Source: Vibrio sp. ED004 (GTDB lineage: Bacteria > Pseudomonadota > Gammaproteobacteria > Enterobacterales > Vibrionaceae). From it: a DNA stretch of 64,000 nt. Where the stretch lies: the NCBI RefSeq assembly GCF_023206395.1, contig NZ_CP066150.1:124001-188000 (forward strand), given 5' to 3'. The notes below the pieces were generated by a model. That model worked only from the letters and a program-made list of their open reading frames with translations, was not told where the DNA came from and did no database searches. Both the position numbers and the translations under genes were made by a program. Positions 63,187-64,000 of the stretch are shown here, piece by piece (position 1 is the stretch's first letter; each line of letters opens with the position of its first letter).

Positions 63187-63725
63187 ATCCAAAAACAACA
63201 ATAATAAAATTCGCTCTGGCATTTTTTTCACTCACTTGGCTAGTGGGCTGTGGTTCTGCAAGTTTAGAAGACCATGCCGACACTACGCCAGAGCTCAAGC
63301 TTGAAACCTTTTTTAATGGCGAGCTAATGGCCTACGGCATGGTGCTCGACCGCTCTGGTAACCTACTGCGACGCTTCGATGTCAAACTGATCGCGACTTG
63401 GGACGGTGACAACGGAGAAATAAAAGAGTGGTTCTCTTTTGCTGATGGCGAGCGCTCAACTCGCGTTTGGAATCTACTCAAAACGGGCGAAAACACCTAT
63501 TCAGGCACCGCCAACGATGTAGTAGGTACCGCTTACGGCGAGACACAAGGTTCGGCATTGTATTGGAAATATGATCTCGAAATTGAAGTAGACGGCAGCA
63601 CTTATGAAGTTGTGCTCGATGATTGGATGTTCTTGATGGACGACAAGCGCTTGTTCAACAAGACTGAGATGTCCAAGTTTGGCTTTAAAGTGGGAGAGGT
63701 CATCTTATACATCGAGAAGATTTGA
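63183..63725 (+). CDS. DUF3833 lipoprotein
   Basis: 180 residues with signal peptide and lipobox LVGC. The mature part (LKLETFFNGELMAYGMVLDRSGNL..., WMFLMDDKRLFNKTEMSKFGFKVGEV) is the DUF3833 pattern. Last gene of the RpoE-ChrR cluster, closed by a strong terminator. Likely periplasmic partner of the chalcone-isomerase-like protein. Function unknown. Confidence 0.88.
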   Translation: MNPKTTIIKFALAFFSLTWLVGCGSASLEDHADTTPELKLETFFNGELMAYGMVLDRSGNLLRRFDVKLIATWDGDNGEIKEWFSFADGERSTRVWNLLKTGENTYSGTANDVVGTAYGETQGSALYWKYDLEIEVDGSTYEVVLDDWMFLMDDKRLFNKTEMSKFGFKVGEVILYIEKI

Positions 63726-63789
63726 TTTAACTGCCGTTTCTGCTTTTTGGTTTCAAATCGATGACTACATCTCATCTACAGTACGTAAC

Positions 63790-63826
63790 AAAACAGCCCA
63801 CAACGAAAATTGTGGGCTGTTTTGTT
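63790..63826 (+). terminator. Terminator of the RpoE-ChrR cluster
   Basis: AAAACAGCCCACAA-CGAAAA-TTGTGGGCTGTTTT, a 14-bp perfect stem. Confidence 0.92.
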
Positions 63827-63976
63827 TAATCCCTCGAATAGCATACCTGCATGCTCAAGCCACTGTGCTAAGATGCGCCACCAGCATACAAATGGGCTAG
63901 ACTCATACTCAGCAGTCCCCATTTGTTTCGCTAAGCGTAGATTCCCTACCATGAATAATTGAAAAGGCTTTAAAGC

Positions 63977-64000
63977 ATGAGCAAGTTGACCTCAGCGGAG
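63977..64000 (+). CDS. Possible start of a further gene (truncated by the window)
   Basis: ATG at 63977 after AAAAGGCTTTAAAGC reads MSKLTSAE to the window end. Too short to identify. Confidence 0.35.

Overview
The window looks like one contiguous stretch of a Vibrio chromosome, most likely the Splendidus clade and, from gene content, the secondary chromosome. This is judged from protein likeness only; no search was run. Typical Vibrio material includes DUF2850, DUF1840, a ChiA-type chitinase with its catalytic Glu at residue 315, NhaD, the mtlADR set, the hdfR/maoP pair, yibL, a CsrB-type RNA, and an RpoE-ChrR gene cluster with photolyase and cyclopropane synthase. No rRNA, tRNA, CRISPR or prophage was seen.

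Layout. 1-4.3 kb: two secreted lipoprotein genes, the second broken. 4.3-10.8 kb: a hexose-phosphate block, all on the minus strand, in the order uhpT, uhpA, uhpB, uhpC, manA. uhpT and manA carry near-identical upstream elements (an UhpA-type box plus a CRP-type site at the same spacing), so manA looks like a second UhpA target. Both targets are broken here, uhpT by a Trp-to-stop change and manA by an extra copy of a 7-bp repeat, while uhpABC is intact. 11-16.6 kb: small conserved genes, a diguanylate cyclase, a pirin and ppnP. 16.9-19.5 kb: chitinase. 19.6-28.2 kb: hydrolase/TetR, a MITE-like repeat, transporter, acyltransferase, PTPS-family, AraC/YHS, START and MAPEG genes. 28.3-32.1 kb: a CsrB-family sRNA with a distal UvrY/VarA-type palindrome, yjiHG, a second and perfect copy of that palindrome upstream of a 58-codon gene, and a decayed ISL3-type element with an 8-bp target duplication. 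32.2-36.6 kb: nhaD and an alkylation-repair pair (Ada/AlkA fusion, ogt). 36.7-43.6 kb: hdfR/maoP, nagB, and the mannitol operon mtlADR with several CRP-type sites. 44.2-52.6 kb: a nuclease-fold protein, a nitroreductase, norVW with two NorR-type sites and a sigma-54 promoter, gltS, yibL, a metallopeptidase and a tautomerase. 52.8-63.8 kb: a co-directional 13-gene cluster led by a Lon-substrate-domain protein, an ECF sigma factor and its ChrR-type anti-sigma factor. It continues with photolyase, lipid-modifying and envelope genes, and fits a photo-oxidative (singlet oxygen) response.

Working together: many genes serve carbohydrate use (hexose phosphates, mannose-6-P, mannitol, glucosamine-6-P, chitin), with CRP-type sites at uhpT, manA and mtlA. 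A second theme is stress defence: NO (norVW), alkylation (alkA/ogt), light and singlet oxygen (RpoE-ChrR cluster). Four loci carry lesions (the lipoprotein at 1.6-4.2 kb, manA, uhpT, the IS transposase), indicating recent gene loss or, less likely, base-call errors.
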